A stretch of 64,000 nucleotides of DNA from an uncultured Alphaproteobacteria bacterium (GTDB lineage Bacteria > Pseudomonadota > Alphaproteobacteria > HIMB59): NCBI GenBank assembly GCA_902611415.1, contig CACLZM010000001.1:62001-126000 (forward strand), in the 5' to 3' direction. This document shows positions 8,144 to 17,980 of this stretch, piece by piece (the stretch's first letter is position 1; each line of letters opens with the position of its first letter). Made by a program: the position numbers and the translations under genes. The notes under the pieces are model-generated. The model was not told the DNA's origin, searched no databases, and saw only the letters and a list, made by a program, of their open reading frames with translations.

Positions 8144-9541
8144 TTGGGTCAATATTTTGAAAATTTTAAAGACGCCTTACCTGATGTAAAAAAAGTTAGA
8201 AAAATAAAAAAGGATTTAGAAAAAAAAGGCGTAAAATACATTTATTCTAATTGGATTGATTTTCTGGGTAGTCCAAAAACTAAGCCTATGCCAATATCTG
8301 ATTTTGAGGATCTTTGTATGGGTAAAGGCCCTCAATTTGCTGTTCATTCTGTTTCCTTTGTTCCAGAATTAACTCCAGCAGATAATGATCAAATCCCTGT
8401 GCCAGATTTGGATAGTCTTGTTATATGTCCATGGGATAAAACATGTGCATGGGTTTTTGCAGATTTATATTGGAATAACAAACCTTACGATGTTTGCCCA
8501 AGAATGACGTTAAAAAAACAAATAAAGGAAAGCGCTAAATCTGACTTGAAATTTTTTGTTGGTATCGAACCTGAATTTTTTTTAATGAAGTGGGAGGGCG
8601 ACAAACCAGTTAAAGCAATTGACAGAGATCCCATAAATTTAAGAAGACAAGCTTTTGGGTATGACTCAGAATACTCAATAGATGGAATGCATTTTTTAAA
8701 AGAAATAATAGATATTTTAAATAATGATTTGAAATGGGATCTCCATGACGTCGTTGCTGAGGGTGCATATGGCCAGTATGAATTAGATTTCGGTTACACA
8801 GATATTTTAGGGATGGCTGATAGATTTGTATTTTTAAGAGTATTACTCAAGGAAGTTGCAAAAAAATATGGATATTTTGTATCATTTATGCCAAAGACAA
8901 CTATTAGTGATTGGAGAGCTGGTGCTCACATCAATCATAGTGTGGCATCAATTAAAAAGAAAAATAATAATATTTATAAGAATGGGAATAATTTCTCTGA
9001 TAAAGCCTACAATGCTGTCGCTGGTATTTTAAAACATGGAGCAGCGATTACAGCTCTAGCCTGCCCAACTGTTAACTCATATAACGGATTTGTTCCTACA
9101 GTTGAGGGCCTTGATGGTGGCCGTCATACATGGGCTCCTACACACATGACATACGGCAGTAACAATAGATCAGCTATGATAAGACTACCACAAAATAGAT
9201 ATTGTATAGAAAATAGGGCATCTGATTTAACTCAAAATCCTTATTTAACTTTTTCTTTATTAGCCGCAGCTGTTACAGAGGGTATCGACAAAAAAATGAA
9301 GCCCCCAAAACCAACTAATAAAAGTCTTTATGATTTGACCGAGAAAGAAAAAAAAGAGGTTACTACTCTGCCAAGAAATTTATTAGAGGCAGTAGACGCT
9401 TTTGCTGCTGATAAATTAACTAGAAAAGTTTTTTCTGAGGCTATGATAAACAATTTTATTGGATATAAATATGATGAGTGGTCTAGATATCATACAACTA
9501 CAACTGATTGGGAAATCAAAGAATATCTAAAGTTATTTTAA
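8144..9541 (+). CDS. Second glutamine-synthetase-like gamma-glutamyl ligase
   Basis: A 465-residue GS-family protein starting with TTG behind a very strong RBS (GGAGGAG). Metal and ATP-site motifs are kept: GIEPEFFLM (about 140-148), YGQYELDFGY, GAHINHS, NSYNGF, GSNNRSAMIRLP. The usual GSS segment near residue 50 of GlnA is replaced by HSVSF, so the amine pocket differs from that of true GlnA. The C-terminal part has LYDLTEKE (about 393-400), resembling the adenylylation loop. It abuts the next gene with zero spacing. Likely an amine or amide gamma-glutamylating enzyme; the substrate is unknown. Confidence 0.82.
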   Translation: MGQYFENFKDALPDVKKVRKIKKDLEKKGVKYIYSNWIDFLGSPKTKPMPISDFEDLCMGKGPQFAVHSVSFVPELTPADNDQIPVPDLDSLVICPWDKTCAWVFADLYWNNKPYDVCPRMTLKKQIKESAKSDLKFFVGIEPEFFLMKWEGDKPVKAIDRDPINLRRQAFGYDSEYSIDGMHFLKEIIDILNNDLKWDLHDVVAEGAYGQYELDFGYTDILGMADRFVFLRVLLKEVAKKYGYFVSFMPKTTISDWRAGAHINHSVASIKKKNNNIYKNGNNFSDKAYNAVAGILKHGAAITALACPTVNSYNGFVPTVEGLDGGRHTWAPTHMTYGSNNRSAMIRLPQNRYCIENRASDLTQNPYLTFSLLAAAVTEGIDKKMKPPKPTNKSLYDLTEKEKKEVTTLPRNLLEAVDAFAADKLTRKVFSEAMINNFIGYKYDEWSRYHTTTTDWEIKEYLKLF

Positions 9542-10558
9542 TTGATTAGTAAAGAGGAACTACATAAATACCAATTAAATAATTTCAAATTAAAATCAGG
9601 CGACATAATAGATTTACAATTAAATTATTTAGCATTTGGGAAACTAAATTCTGACAAATCAAATGTAATTTTATTTCCTACTAGGTATGCTGGTACGCAT
9701 CTTGAGCAAGGATATCTGATTGGTAATAATTTTCCCATAGACCCAGATAAATATTTCATCATTATTCCAAACATGTTTTGTAATGGTGTTTCCTCCTCAC
9801 CAAGTAATACAGAAAAACCCTTTAATGGACCTAATTTTCCCTTAATTACAATATATGATAATGTGCAAGCACAATACACACTTCTAAAAGAAAAATTTAA
9901 CATAGAAAAAATTAAATTAGTTATAGGTTGGTCAATGGGAGGACAACAAGCATTTGAGTGGGCGTCATATTTTCCAGACATGGTAGAAAATATGATATCT
10001 ATGTGTGGTCATGCTAAAACCACAGAGCATACATATGTATTTTTAGAGGGCGTATATGCTGCTTTGACTTCAGATCCAAACTGGAATTCTGGAAATTATG
10101 AAAAACAACCTCAAAATGGAAAAACAACAATGGCAAGAGTATGGGCTGGATGGGCGCATGGGCAAGACTGGTTTAGGGAAAAAAAATATATCGATGATGG
10201 TTACAAAGATGCAAAAGAAGTTTTGGATAAACTTTGGAATAGAATTTATTATCGTAAGGATGCAAATGATTTATTAGCGATGATAAGAACTTGGCAAGAG
10301 CACGACATTAGCAACAATAATAAATTTAATAATCAATTTGATAAAGCTCTTAACTCTATTACTGCGCGATGTATTTTAATGCCAGGTAAAAATGATTTAT
10401 ACTTCCCCCCAGAGGATAATGAAATTGAAATAAAAAATATTAAAAATGGTGAATTACGTATCATTCCTTCAAGCTACGGTCACTATGCTGGAGCAGGTAA
10501 GTCCAAAGAAGATTTAAATTTTGTTAATGATGCTATAAAGGATATATTGATTACTTAA
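9542..10558 (+). CDS. MetX-like alpha/beta-hydrolase (homoserine O-acetyltransferase family)
   Basis: A 338-residue alpha/beta-fold protein with the family triad: nucleophile GWSMGGQQAFEW (Ser about 131), Asp in MPGKNDLYFPPED, His in SSYGHYAGAG. The N-terminal half (LAFGKLN...NVILFPT) is typical of the homoserine O-acetyltransferase superfamily. The start is a TTG immediately after the stop of the GS-like gene, so translation is coupled. True MetX function (acetyl-CoA dependent acylation of homoserine) is possible, but linkage to a gamma-glutamyl ligase and a GATase suggests a hydrolase or acyltransferase acting in that pathway. It overlaps the 3' end of convergent tyrS by 8 nt. Confidence 0.82.
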   Translation: MISKEELHKYQLNNFKLKSGDIIDLQLNYLAFGKLNSDKSNVILFPTRYAGTHLEQGYLIGNNFPIDPDKYFIIIPNMFCNGVSSSPSNTEKPFNGPNFPLITIYDNVQAQYTLLKEKFNIEKIKLVIGWSMGGQQAFEWASYFPDMVENMISMCGHAKTTEHTYVFLEGVYAALTSDPNWNSGNYEKQPQNGKTTMARVWAGWAHGQDWFREKKYIDDGYKDAKEVLDKLWNRIYYRKDANDLLAMIRTWQEHDISNNNKFNNQFDKALNSITARCILMPGKNDLYFPPEDNEIEIKNIKNGELRIIPSSYGHYAGAGKSKEDLNFVNDAIKDILIT

Positions 10559-11747
10559 CAATAATTTTAAAATATTTTTTTTTACCAATCTTAAGTATTT
10601 TTTTGTTATAAGACTTGTCAATCGTAAGATTAATATCGTTAATTTGGTCGTCGTCAATCTTTATACCACCACCATCAATTAGCCTTTTTGCTTCAGATTT
10701 TGATGAGACCGTACTATTGGATGTTAGTGTATCTATGAGTTTTGAGTCTATTTTAAAGTTAATTTCATCAATATTATCGTAAGAATTATTTTCAAAAATT
10801 GATCTTGCTTTTTCTTCAGCACCTTGTGCTGAGCTTTCTGAGTGACAATCTGTAGTCACTAAATATGCTAATTTTTTTTTCGCATTATTGATATCTTCTT
10901 TAATTAATATTTTTATTTCTTCTTTATTTAAATCACTAAAAATAAGTAATAGCTTTTCCACATCATTATCGTCCACATTTCTCCAATACTGATAGAAATC
11001 GTAAGAACTGTATTTATTTTGATCTATCCAGACAGCGCCTTGCTCGGTCTTACCCATCTTCTTACCCGTAGAGGTAGTTAAAAGAGGTGTAGTCAGACCA
11101 AAAGCATCCTTTTTGTTTATTTTTGATATAATTTCCATACCCAAAACGATATTACCCCATTGATCCGAGCCACCAATTTGCAACTCGCAATTTTCATGTT
11201 TATTTAAGTGAAGAAAATCATAACTTTGAAGTATCATATAATTAAATTCTAAAAATGATAATGATTGCTCTCTTTTAAGTCTCTCTTTAACACTCTCAAA
11301 TGTAAGCATTCGATTGATTGAGACTTGACTTCCCAAATCTCTCAATAACTCTATGTAGTTTAATTTATCAAGCCATTGATCATTATTTATAAATTTTATA
11401 TTTTCTTTGAAATCTCTAAAATAATGTTCAAATATTCTTTTAAAATTCTCAATATTTTTTTGAATTGTTTCGTAAGTTAAAATTTGTCTTGAGGCATCTT
11501 TGCCAGAGGGGTCACCAATTTTTGTTGTGCCTCCACCTAATAGTACTATTGCCTGATGACCATGTTTGATTAGTGTCTTAATAGCTCTTAATTGTACAAG
11601 ACTACCGGCATGTAATGCATCAGCAGTTGCATCAAATCCAATATAAAAAATAATTTTTTTCTTATTGAGTAAATTATTAAGTTCTATTTCATTAGTGCAT
11701 TGATTGAATAGATTTCTATCTTTAAATAACTGTATATAATCTATCAT
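10551..11747 (-). CDS. tyrS: Tyrosyl-tRNA synthetase
   Basis: A class I aminoacyl-tRNA synthetase of 398 residues that charges tRNA-Tyr. The HIGH-type motif is HAGS (about residues 47-50), the tyrosine/tRNA segment GGSDQWGNIVLG is present, the KMSKS loop is KMGKT, and a C-terminal S4-like RNA-binding domain follows (SKSEAKRLIDGGGIKID). Length is normal for the bacterial TyrRS-II type. It is transcribed divergently from anmK with only 33 nt between the two starts, so the promoters must overlap. Confidence 0.96.
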   Translation of the reverse strand: MIDYIQLFKDRNLFNQCTNEIELNNLLNKKKIIFYIGFDATADALHAGSLVQLRAIKTLIKHGHQAIVLLGGGTTKIGDPSGKDASRQILTYETIQKNIENFKRIFEHYFRDFKENIKFINNDQWLDKLNYIELLRDLGSQVSINRMLTFESVKERLKREQSLSFLEFNYMILQSYDFLHLNKHENCELQIGGSDQWGNIVLGMEIISKINKKDAFGLTTPLLTTSTGKKMGKTEQGAVWIDQNKYSSYDFYQYWRNVDDNDVEKLLLIFSDLNKEEIKILIKEDINNAKKKLAYLVTTDCHSESSAQGAEEKARSIFENNSYDNIDEINFKIDSKLIDTLTSNSTVSSKSEAKRLIDGGGIKIDDDQINDINLTIDKSYNKKILKIGKKKYFKIIVK

Positions 11748-11780
11748 ATATAATAATTAACATAATTTTATAGATATCAA

Positions 11781-12830
11781 ATGGAATATATCGCCCTCGG
11801 TTGCATGTCTGGTACTTCTTTAGATGGTATTGATTGTAGCTTGGTCAAATCTGATGGAGTTTCATATGTGACTGATATATCAAATGAATTCATTCCATAT
11901 AGTGATGATCTGCAATTAAAATTACGTAATGTAATTTTGAAAGGATACTTAGACGATACCAAAGTTATAAACCAGCTAAATCAAGAATATAAGGATTCTA
12001 TAAACAATTTTATAAAAAAAAATAATTTCGAAATAGACTTAATTGCAATGCATGGACAAACAATATATCACGATCAAAAAACAAAAATTTCAATACAACT
12101 ATTTGATAAGAGTATTAGATTTAACACTAACTCTCCTGTAATATGTAACTTCAGAAAAAACGATTTGTTAAATGGTGGTAATGGGGCACCAATAATGCCA
12201 GAATTCCACCGAGTCTTAGCTAATCAACTAGATTTAAAAAAGGTTATTTTTGTGAATATAGGAGGTGTTACTAATATAACTGTAATTGATAACCAAAAAA
12301 TTACTGCTGGTGATAGTTCTTTTGGTAATGCCATCGTTAATGATTTAATTTATGAAAAAACTAAAGAAAGATTTGATGTTGATGGTTCATTATCTAATAA
12401 TGGTCAAAAAATTGATGTTCTATTTAAGAGAATAATAAGTGACAAGTATTTTTTAGAAAAAATTCCTAAATCTTTAGACAGAAATTATTTTCATAAATAT
12501 ATAGATTATTCTATTAAAGATAAAAATTTAAATGATTTAATTTATACATTGCTTGAAGTTATTCCATTTGCTATTAATTCTTTGATTTCCTCGCAATCAG
12601 AATTCAAAATTATTTTAACGGGTGGTGGAAGAAAAAATCTAACTTTAAAAAAAATTTTCAGTAATTATTTTGATAATATTTTTTTAATTGATGATTTCCA
12701 AATAGATGGAGATTTTATAGAATCCCAAGGAATGGCATTACTTGGTATAAGATATATGCTAAAAAAACAATCTACATATTATGAAACTACAAAAGTTTTA
12801 AAAAATATTTACTTAGGTGAAAAGTGTTAG
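11781..12830 (+). CDS. anmK: Anhydro-N-acetylmuramic acid kinase
   Basis: A 349-residue sugar kinase of the ASKHA fold. The N-terminal signature GCMSGTSLDGIDCSLV, the ATP-binding strand VNIGGVTNITV with DSSFGNAIVND, and the C-terminal ILTGGGRKN with ESQGMALLG are all typical of AnmK. It phosphorylates and opens 1,6-anhydroMurNAc from recycled cell wall, giving MurNAc-6-P. It sits next to tyrS, a common alphaproteobacterial pairing. No MurQ etherase is in the window. Its 3' end overlaps the convergent hydrolase by 4 nt. Confidence 0.93.
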   Translation: MEYIALGCMSGTSLDGIDCSLVKSDGVSYVTDISNEFIPYSDDLQLKLRNVILKGYLDDTKVINQLNQEYKDSINNFIKKNNFEIDLIAMHGQTIYHDQKTKISIQLFDKSIRFNTNSPVICNFRKNDLLNGGNGAPIMPEFHRVLANQLDLKKVIFVNIGGVTNITVIDNQKITAGDSSFGNAIVNDLIYEKTKERFDVDGSLSNNGQKIDVLFKRIISDKYFLEKIPKSLDRNYFHKYIDYSIKDKNLNDLIYTLLEVIPFAINSLISSQSEFKIILTGGGRKNLTLKKIFSNYFDNIFLIDDFQIDGDFIESQGMALLGIRYMLKKQSTYYETTKVLKNIYLGEKC

Positions 12831-13483
12831 CTTTTGTGTTTTTGAATATACTTATTTAAAGTATTCATAAGAGGATCTAGCTTTCCCTCAAATAAGTGAT
12901 TTGATTTTGAGATAGTTTCCATTGAAACTTCTGCATTTTTTTGTTTTTTAAATGTTTCAAAAAATTCTTTTAAATTATCTCTTTTTACTATTTCATCTTG
13001 TTCAGCTTTAACTATCAATGTTTTTATAGGACAGGGTGATAAAAAATTAAAATCGTACAAATTTACAGGTGGAGCTATTAAAATTAATCCATCTACTTCT
13101 GGTCTTCTCATTAGAGTTTGAAATCCAATCCATGCACCAAAGGAGAATCCTACAATCCAACACGACCTAAAATCCTCATTTTTTTTTTGGAGCCAATCTA
13201 AAGAGACACTCGCATCATTTAGCTCTCCCTCTCCCTCAGTGAAGGCACCATCACTCTTGCCAACACCACGAAAATTTATTCTTAAAGTTGAAAAACCAGC
13301 ATCTTTCATCACTTTAAATGCAGCATAATTAACTTTAGTGTCCATAGTTCCACCGTGTTTAGGATTAGGATGAAGAATTATAGCTATATTTGGTTTTTCT
13401 TGCTCACTAGGTGAGTATTTGGCTTGAAGTTTACCTTCGCCACCTTGTATAAATACTTCTGGCATAATTAAAGAAGAGATCAT
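12827..13483 (-). CDS. Alpha/beta-hydrolase (COG2945 type)
   Basis: A 218-residue cytoplasmic alpha/beta-hydrolase. The opening block ILHPNPKHGGTMDTK, followed by LRINFRGVGKSDGAF, is characteristic of the COG2945 family; the nucleophile elbow is GFSFGAW, the acid lies in VKAEQDEIV and the base in SKSNHLFEG. These proteins are predicted esterases of unknown substrate. The gene is divergent from mnmA (33 nt between starts) and convergent with anmK. Confidence 0.85.
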   Translation of the reverse strand: MISSLIMPEVFIQGGEGKLQAKYSPSEQEKPNIAIILHPNPKHGGTMDTKVNYAAFKVMKDAGFSTLRINFRGVGKSDGAFTEGEGELNDASVSLDWLQKKNEDFRSCWIVGFSFGAWIGFQTLMRRPEVDGLILIAPPVNLYDFNFLSPCPIKTLIVKAEQDEIVKRDNLKEFFETFKKQKNAEVSMETISKSNHLFEGKLDPLMNTLNKYIQKHKS

Positions 13484-13515
13484 AGATTACTTTTGATAAA
13501 AAAAGCAAGTTATAA

Positions 13516-14616
13516 ATGAATTCATTAGGTTTTAATAAAGATCCATCAAGCACAACAGTGGTGGTTGCTATGTCTGGTGGAGTGGACAGTTCTGTCACAG
13601 CTGGTCTATTAAAAAAAGAGGGATACAATGTTATAGGTATAACTCTTCAGCTTTATACTTCTAATAACTCTGCAAAAAAAGGTTCTTGTTGTTCAGGTCT
13701 TGATATTTATGACGCTAGAAGAGTTGCCCAAAAATTAGATATACCCCACTATGTATTTAATTATGAAAAAACATTTAAATCAGATGTAATCGATTACTTT
13801 ATCAACGCTTACGAAAATGGTGAGACACCCATACCTTGTGTTAAGTGTAATGAGACTGTTAAGTTTAGAGATTTAATGAACTTTGCAAAAAAATTAGAGG
13901 CAGATTGTATGGCAACAGGTCATTACATTAGAAGAAAAGGTAATATTAAAGATGCCCATATGTATAGGGCCGAGGATAAATCGAAGGATCAAAGTTATTT
14001 TTTATTTGCAACAACACAGGATCAGTTAGATTACCTAAGATTTCCACTTGGTGAGATATCTAAAGCAGAAACTAGAAAAATAGCAGAGGATCTTGGTCTT
14101 ATCGTTTATGACAAGAAGGATAGTCAAGATATATGTTTCATTCCAGATGGAGATTATAAAAAATTTATTAAATCAAATAAGAAGAAAGGTGAAATACTCG
14201 ACCTTTCAGGTAATGTTTTATCTTTTCATGACGGTATTCAAAATTTTACAGTTGGCCAAAGAAGAGGCTTAGGTATAGCAAATGAAGACCCACTTTATGT
14301 TGTTGATATCATTAAAGATAAAAACCAAATAATTGTTGGTGATAAGAAAGATTTGTTAGGTAAATCCCTTTTATTAGGTGATTTGAATTTTATTATGCCA
14401 GAGTACGACCTTTCCAAAAAAACTGTTGAAATCCCTTGTAGTGCAAAAATTAGATCTTTATCTGAACCAAAAAAGGGAAAACTTATTAAACAATCTAATT
14501 CCTACTCTTTTGAGTTTGATGAACCTGCAGAGGCAATTACCAAAGGTCAAGCTTGTGTTTTGTATAATAATGATAGGGTTTTAGGTGGTGGGATTATTAA
14601 ACAGAAACTGAACTAA
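13516..14616 (+). CDS. mnmA: tRNA-specific 2-thiouridylase MnmA
   Basis: A 366-residue protein that thiolates U34 of tRNA-Lys, -Glu and -Gln. The PP-loop AMSGGVDSSV lies near the N-terminus; the catalytic cysteines are in PCVKCNE and SQDICFIPDG; the central ATGHYIRR segment and the GQRRGLGI segment of the second domain are also visible. Length is normal. It directly precedes the suf operon, which supplies sulfur-handling enzymes; a 60-nt gap separates them, so a separate suf promoter is possible. Confidence 0.96.
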   Translation: MNSLGFNKDPSSTTVVVAMSGGVDSSVTAGLLKKEGYNVIGITLQLYTSNNSAKKGSCCSGLDIYDARRVAQKLDIPHYVFNYEKTFKSDVIDYFINAYENGETPIPCVKCNETVKFRDLMNFAKKLEADCMATGHYIRRKGNIKDAHMYRAEDKSKDQSYFLFATTQDQLDYLRFPLGEISKAETRKIAEDLGLIVYDKKDSQDICFIPDGDYKKFIKSNKKKGEILDLSGNVLSFHDGIQNFTVGQRRGLGIANEDPLYVVDIIKDKNQIIVGDKKDLLGKSLLLGDLNFIMPEYDLSKKTVEIPCSAKIRSLSEPKKGKLIKQSNSYSFEFDEPAEAITKGQACVLYNNDRVLGGGIIKQKLN

Positions 14617-14676
14617 TTAGGGTATTTACTCGTATTTTCTTGTAAAAATCCTTATTTATCATATATATCGAGACCT

Positions 14677-16134
14677 ATGGCAGCTACAGAACAAACAATT
14701 AAACAAGTAAACACACTGGGTAGTAGTGATTACAAATATGGTTTTTCTACTGAAGTAGACGAGATCCGACCTCCAAAAGGTTTAAATGAAGAAATAATAA
14801 AATTCATATCTGCCCAAAAAGATGAACCAGAGTGGATGCTTGAATGGAGACTAAATGCATTTAAAGTCTTCAACAAATTACCGAAGCCTCAATGGGCCAA
14901 ATTGAATATTCCAGAAATTGATTATCAAGATTGTTATTATTACTCAATACCTAAAAGTTTAAAAGATAAACCAAAGTCACTAGATGAAATAGACCCAGAA
15001 ATACTAAAAACTTACGAAAAACTTGGTATTCCATTAAAAGAACAAAAAATTTTATCTGGTATAGCTGTTGATGCTGTTTTCGACTCCGTATCAGTTGCCA
15101 CGACATATAAAAAACAACTGAGTGACTTAGGTATAGTATTTTGTTCAATTTCTGAGGCAGTAAAAACTCACCCAGAATTAGTAAAAAAATATCTAGGAAG
15201 TGTAATTCCAGTATCAGATCATTCTTTCGCAGCATTAAACTCAGCCGTTTTCACTGATGGATCGTTTATTTACATTCCTGAGGGAGTAAGGTGCCCAGTG
15301 GAATTATCAACATATTTTAGAATTAATGCAATGAATACTGGTCAATTCGAAAGAACGCTTATCATCGCTGATAAAGACAGTTATGTGAGTTACCTAGAAG
15401 GATGTACTGCACCAATGAGAGATGAAAACCAACTTCATGCCGCTAATGTAGAGTTAGTTGCCCTAGATAATGCTGAAATTAAGTATTCAACAGTTCAAAA
15501 CTGGTACCCAGGAGATAAAGAGGGCAAGGGAGGCATCTACAACTTTGTAACCAAAAGAGGTGCCTGCAGAGGAAAAAATTCTAAAATATCTTGGACTCAA
15601 GTCGAGACAGGCTCTGCAATTACATGGAAATATCCAAGCTGCATTTTACAAGGAGATAACTCTAAAGGAGAATTTTATTCAGTAGCCATAACTAACAATA
15701 TGCAACAAGCTGACACTGGCACAAAAATGATACACATTGGTAAAAACACGTCTTCTAAAATCATATCAAAAGGCATTTCAGCTGGAAAAGCTAATAATAC
15801 GTATAGAGGCCTAGTAAATATTTTGTCGAAAGCCAAAAATGCGAGAAATTTTACTCAATGTGACTCTCTATTAATTGGTAATCAATGTGGAGCCCATACA
15901 GTTCCATATATAGAGTCAAGTAATTCTGACTCAATGGTTGAGCACGAGGCCACAACCTCAAAAATTAATGAAGATCAATTATTTTACTGTCAGCAAAGAG
16001 GATTAAATAGTGAAGATGCAGTGGGGTTAATTGTGAATGGTTTTTGTAAAGAGGTACTTCAACATTTACCAATGGAGTTTGCTGTTGAAGCTCAAAAATT
16101 AGTCGCAATTAGCTTAGAGGGAAGCGTTGGATAA
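14677..16134 (+). CDS. sufB: Fe-S cluster assembly scaffold SufB
   Basis: A 485-residue SufB protein, the scaffold of the SufBCD complex in the cytoplasm. Typical segments: [47 protein letters not shown], the long beta-helix, then [22 protein letters not shown]. Key residues for cluster building (Cys in [15 protein letters not shown]) are present. It is the first gene of a six-gene suf operon; no IscR or SufR regulator gene precedes it. Its stop overlaps the ATG of sufC by one base. Confidence 0.97.
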   Translation: MAATEQTIKQVNTLGSSDYKYGFSTEVDEIRPPKGLNEEIIKFISAQKDEPEWMLEWRLNAFKVFNKLPKPQWAKLNIPEIDYQDCYYYSIPKSLKDKPKSLDEIDPEILKTYEKLGIPLKEQKILSGIAVDAVFDSVSVATTYKKQLSDLGIVFCSISEAVKTHPELVKKYLGSVIPVSDHSFAALNSAVFTDGSFIYIPEGVRCPVELSTYFRINAMNTGQFERTLIIADKDSYVSYLEGCTAPMRDENQLHAANVELVALDNAEIKYSTVQNWYPGDKEGKGGIYNFVTKRGACRGKNSKISWTQVETGSAITWKYPSCILQGDNSKGEFYSVAITNNMQQADTGTKMIHIGKNTSSKIISKGISAGKANNTYRGLVNILSKAKNARNFTQCDSLLIGNQCGAHTVPYIESSNSDSMVEHEATTSKINEDQLFYCQQRGLNSEDAVGLIVNGFCKEVLQHLPMEFAVEAQKLVAISLEGSVG

Positions 16135-16880
16135 TGTTAGAAATTAAAAACCTTCATGTCTCTATTGAAGAAAAAAAAATAATTAAAGGTTTGGATTTAT
16201 CTATTAATAAAGGTGAGGTTCACGCACTTATGGGCCCTAACGGTTCTGGTAAAAGCACACTCTCTTACGTGCTATCCGGTAAAGATAAATATGAAATAAA
16301 TGATGGAACAATAGATTACAATGGAAAAAATTTATTGGAATTAGATGTTGATGAAAGAGCAAACGAGGGATTATTTCTTGCATTTCAATATCCAATGGAA
16401 ATACCAGGTGTGCAAACTTCATTTTTTTTGAAAACAGCAATCAATTCAAAAAGAAAATATTTAGGTCAAAGTGAAATGGACGCATTGGAATTTGCTAAAT
16501 TAATGAAATCAAAAGCAGAAGAATTGAATATAAGCACTGAAATGCTTAAAAGAGATCTAAATGTTAACTATTCTGGTGGTGAAAAAAAGAAACAAGAAAT
16601 TTTACAGATGTCTATGTTAAGTCCCAAAATGGCTATTTTAGATGAAACAGACTCCGGTTTAGACATTGATGCCTTAAGAATTGTCTCTGAGGGAGTAAAT
16701 AAATTGAGAAATAATGAGAATTCTTTCTTAGTTATTACGCATTATCAAAGACTTTTAAATTATATAAAGCCTGATTTTGTTCATATTATTGCAGATGGTA
16801 AAATCGTAAAATCTGGTGATTACTCTTTAGCTTTAGAGCTAGAAGAAAAAGGTTACGAAGAGATATCTCAAACCGCTTAA
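16134..16880 (+). CDS. sufC: Fe-S cluster assembly ATPase SufC
   Basis: A 248-residue ABC-type ATPase. Walker A is GPNGSGKST (about 34-42), the signature is YSGGEKKK, Walker B is MAILDETDSGLD, and a switch His is in VITHYQR. It drives conformational change of SufB-SufD during cluster assembly. Both ends overlap neighbours by one base, indicating tightly coupled synthesis of SufB, SufC and SufD. Confidence 0.97.
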   Translation: MLEIKNLHVSIEEKKIIKGLDLSINKGEVHALMGPNGSGKSTLSYVLSGKDKYEINDGTIDYNGKNLLELDVDERANEGLFLAFQYPMEIPGVQTSFFLKTAINSKRKYLGQSEMDALEFAKLMKSKAEELNISTEMLKRDLNVNYSGGEKKKQEILQMSMLSPKMAILDETDSGLDIDALRIVSEGVNKLRNNENSFLVITHYQRLLNYIKPDFVHIIADGKIVKSGDYSLALELEEKGYEEISQTA

Positions 16881-17980
16881 TGGAACTTGTATTAAATTTA
16901 GACAAGATACAATCTAAAAGTGTATCTCAATATGCCAAAGACATCTTAGATAATCAAAACCCATATAAAAATTTTAAAATTGAAAATTATAAATACGCCC
17001 AACTCCATAAAGATGTCAAATCAGAAATCTTACTTAGAGATATAGATTTTTCTAAACTATTAGATAATACTAAAAATATTACATCTTCTATTTCAAATCC
17101 ATTCGACTTAACAGCTAATTTAAATCTCTGGAATTACAATAATGAGGATAGTTTTTTTAGAGTCTCCTCTTTAGTAAAAAGAGAAACTAAATCAGTAAAT
17201 TTAGATACATTTGATGATAGAAACTTATTTTTAGATATTTCTGAAATAAATGAGAACATACATATATCTAAATCTTCTACAAATGAAATCAATCTTATTA
17301 TTTTAAATAGCAAATCAAACGATGAGTACCCAAAATCAATTTTCTTAGATTTATCTAATAATTCTAAGTTAAATGTAGTTCACTTTAATGTTTCAAATAA
17401 TAAATCTTTTTTATACTTTGAGACTAATTTACAAGACAGCTCATATTTAAATTTTGTTTCTTTTCAATCAGATAATATCCATACAAGAAACGAGTTTTAT
17501 GCTTCATTAAATCAAGAGTGTAACTTTGATTTATATGGTCTTAATATCAACAATTATGGTGTAAATGACAATTATTCTTTTATACAACATTTAAAGCCCT
17601 CTTCATCAAGTAGAGAAGTTTTTAAATCTATTGTTGAGAAGGGCGCTATTACAAACTTTCAAGGAAAGATATATGTTGACTCTATTGCTCAGAAAACTGA
17701 TGGATATCAAATGAGTAGATCATTGCTTTTAGATGACATATCGAAAGCCAACAATAAACCAGAACTTGAAATTTATGCAGATGATGTAAAATGTAGTCAC
17801 GGGTCTACTGTTTCCAAATTAGATGACGAGCAAATTTATTATTTTAAGTCCAGAGGAATTGATAGCGAAATAGCTAAAAAAATATTAAAAAAAGCATTTA
17901 TTGTTGAGATTATTGAGTCAATTAAAGACGATATGTTAAAGAATTATTCAAATGAGTTAATTGAAAGTTTATTATCATGA
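16880..17980 (+). CDS. sufD: Fe-S cluster assembly protein SufD
   Basis: A 366-residue, low-complexity, Asn/Lys/Ser-rich SufD. The N-terminal half is strongly diverged, but the C-terminal core is typical: REVFKSIVEKGAITNFQGKIYV, QKTDGYQMSRSLLL, and ADDVKCSHGSTVSKLDDEQIYYFKSRGI with the conserved Cys-Ser-His. It pairs with SufB in the SufBC2D complex. It overlaps sufS by 4 nt (ATGA). Confidence 0.94.
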   Translation: MELVLNLDKIQSKSVSQYAKDILDNQNPYKNFKIENYKYAQLHKDVKSEILLRDIDFSKLLDNTKNITSSISNPFDLTANLNLWNYNNEDSFFRVSSLVKRETKSVNLDTFDDRNLFLDISEINENIHISKSSTNEINLIILNSKSNDEYPKSIFLDLSNNSKLNVVHFNVSNNKSFLYFETNLQDSSYLNFVSFQSDNIHTRNEFYASLNQECNFDLYGLNINNYGVNDNYSFIQHLKPSSSSREVFKSIVEKGAITNFQGKIYVDSIAQKTDGYQMSRSLLLDDISKANNKPELEIYADDVKCSHGSTVSKLDDEQIYYFKSRGIDSEIAKKILKKAFIVEIIESIKDDMLKNYSNELIESLLS

